Shown here: positions 63,216 to 64,000 of the stretch, piece after piece | Layout: the number at the start of each line of letters is the position of its first letter | Position numbering within the stretch: the stretch's first letter is position 1 | Assembly (NCBI RefSeq): GCF_005870035.1 | Contig: NZ_SWJG01000001.1 | Span: 1,847,639 to 1,911,638, forward strand | Source: Spirosoma lacussanchae | GTDB taxonomy: Bacteria; Bacteroidota; Bacteroidia; Cytophagales; Spirosomataceae | Direction of reading: 5' to 3' | DNA length: 64,000 nucleotides | Translations under genes and position numbers: made by a program | Notes under the pieces: generated by a model | Told to the model about the DNA's origin: nothing | Database searches by the model: none | What the model saw: only the letters and a program-made list of their open reading frames with translations

Positions 63216-63230
63216 TTTTATAATATAAAA
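63216..63230. promoter_or_regulatory. 15-bp palindrome in the susC leader, identical to the iclR site
   Basis: TTTTATA-A-TATAAAA ends 13 bp before the SusC ATG at 63244. It duplicates the sequence at 62279-62293. A-rich leaders are common before Bacteroidota start codons, so part of the match may be chance. Confidence 0.4.
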
Positions 63231-63243
63231 ATTACTAAACCCT

Positions 63244-64000
63244 ATGCAATCAAAACTACAATGCCTGGTACTGATGGGGTTATTAGCCCTCGTCTCAGTA
63301 GCAGTCCAGAGCCAGTCCATTACCCTGACAGGTAAGGTCGTAACGGGCGACTCCCGTGTTGCGCTCCCTGGGGTGAACGTTTCCGTTGAAGGAACGACCA
63401 CCGGCACCAGCACCGATGCCAATGGCGCGTACCGGCTGAACCTGCCTTCGGGGAACAGCACGGTGGTTTTCTCCTATATCGGCTACGTAACCCAGCGGGT
63501 GGAAGTTGGCGGCCGTACGCAGCTGGAGGTTTCCCTGGAAGAAGATAATAAGTCGCTCAACGAGGTGGTCGTCGTGGGTTACGGAACGGTGAGAAAGTCG
63601 GATCTGACGGGTTCCCTGGCCTCCGTGAAGGCAAAGGATATCAACGCATTTCCGGCCACCAACGTGCTGCAGGCGCTTTCGGGGCGCGCACCGGGGGTGC
63701 AGGTTATTCAGAATACCGGAGCTCCTGGCGCTGCGGTCAGCGTGCGCATTCGGGGTACCAACTCGGTGCAGGGCAGTAATGAGCCGCTGTACGTAATTGA
63801 CGGGTTTCCGACCTCGGGCAGTAACCCCACCATTCTGAACAACAGCGATATCGAAAGTATTGAAATCCTGAAAGATGCCTCGGCCACGGCCATTTACGGA
63901 TCGCGCGGAGCAAACGGCGTCGTACTGATTACCACCCGGCAGGGCAAAGCCGGGCAGATGCGGGTAGATTACGAAGGGAGTTACAGCGTGCAGAGCCTGC
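63244..64000 (+). CDS. SusC/RagA family TonB-linked outer-membrane protein, N-terminal part
   Basis: The gene runs off the window. The 252 visible residues carry a signal peptide (MQSKLQCLVLMGLLALVSVAVQSQ), the CarboxypepD_reg-like domain (LTGKVVTGDSRVALPGVNVSVEGT), the TonB box (SLNEVVVVGYGTVRKSDLTGS) and the plug (PLYVIDGFPTSG, ILKDASATAIYGSRGANGVVLITTRQGK). A SusD partner is expected beyond the edge. The IclR gene and a shared palindrome lie upstream. Confidence 0.95.
   Translation, partial: MQSKLQCLVLMGLLALVSVAVQSQSITLTGKVVTGDSRVALPGVNVSVEGTTTGTSTDANGAYRLNLPSGNSTVVFSYIGYVTQRVEVGGRTQLEVSLEEDNKSLNEVVVVGYGTVRKSDLTGSLASVKAKDINAFPATNVLQALSGRAPGVQVIQNTGAPGAAVSVRIRGTNSVQGSNEPLYVIDGFPTSGSNPTILNNSDIESIEILKDASATAIYGSRGANGVVLITTRQGKAGQMRVDYEGSYSVQSL

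Overview
The window reads as a chromosomal segment of a Bacteroidota bacterium of the order Cytophagales, most like Spirosoma or a close relative. The genus is inferred from protein flavour, not from a search. Supporting signs are SusC/SusD pairs, a gingipain-fold PorU-like protein with a type IX secretion C-terminal domain, a DUF4159/MoxR/DUF58/BatA gene block, paired TldD/TldE proteins, no Shine-Dalgarno signals, and several promoters of the Bacteroidota type (TTTG or TTG, about 19-21 nt, then TAnnTTTG). Coding sequence is moderately GC-rich; some intergenic stretches are very AT-rich.

Layout. 1-5 kb: end of kdsB, thiamine pyrophosphokinase, and a 1336-residue C25 peptidase (PorU2-like) on the minus strand. 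5.1-8.2 kb: a PadR regulator and a PspC/DUF2807 envelope protein. 8.2-11.2 kb: an AT-rich gap, three tandem phage-tail-collar-like genes and large inverted repeats. 11.2-16 kb: a DHFR-like reductase, AI-2E transporter, serine dehydratase, DUF2236 protein and OmpA protein. 16-23.8 kb: a minus-strand block of DUF4159, MoxR ATPase, DUF58, BatA-like, a large His-rich membrane protein and a further membrane protein. 23.9-31 kb: GNAT, DinB and two tandem TldD/TldE pairs. 31.3-39.4 kb: an ATP-grasp protein, DinB, three alpha/beta-hydrolase esterases, a GH16 glucanase and a broken two-component propeller sensor. 39.5-44 kb: LuxC-like acyl-CoA reductase, ferredoxin, porin and ammonium channel. 44-50 kb: lepA preceded by a structured tRNA-like RNA, an Lrp regulator, hslV, and a histidine kinase overlapping its response regulator. 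50-64 kb: a TonB receptor, a SusC/SusD pair, DacB, a beta-CASP metallo-hydrolase, accA, an IclR regulator and the start of a second SusC.

How the genes work together. The outer-membrane receptors, GH16 and esterases suggest glycan or ester-polymer use. Porin plus Amt suggests ammonium uptake across both membranes. The MoxR block suggests ATPase-assisted assembly of membrane or periplasmic complexes. The rest is housekeeping: lipid A sugar activation, thiamine, fatty acid synthesis, translation and proteolysis.

The least explained items are: (1) a predicted minus-strand transcript of about 315 nt upstream of lepA, with its own promoter and terminator, containing a 157-nt tRNA-like fold with an oversized insert; (2) the tail-collar triplet outside any prophage; (3) a 15-bp palindrome shared by the iclR and susC leaders; (4) a palindrome filling the padR promoter spacer. 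Names rest on motif recognition by eye; no database search was possible.
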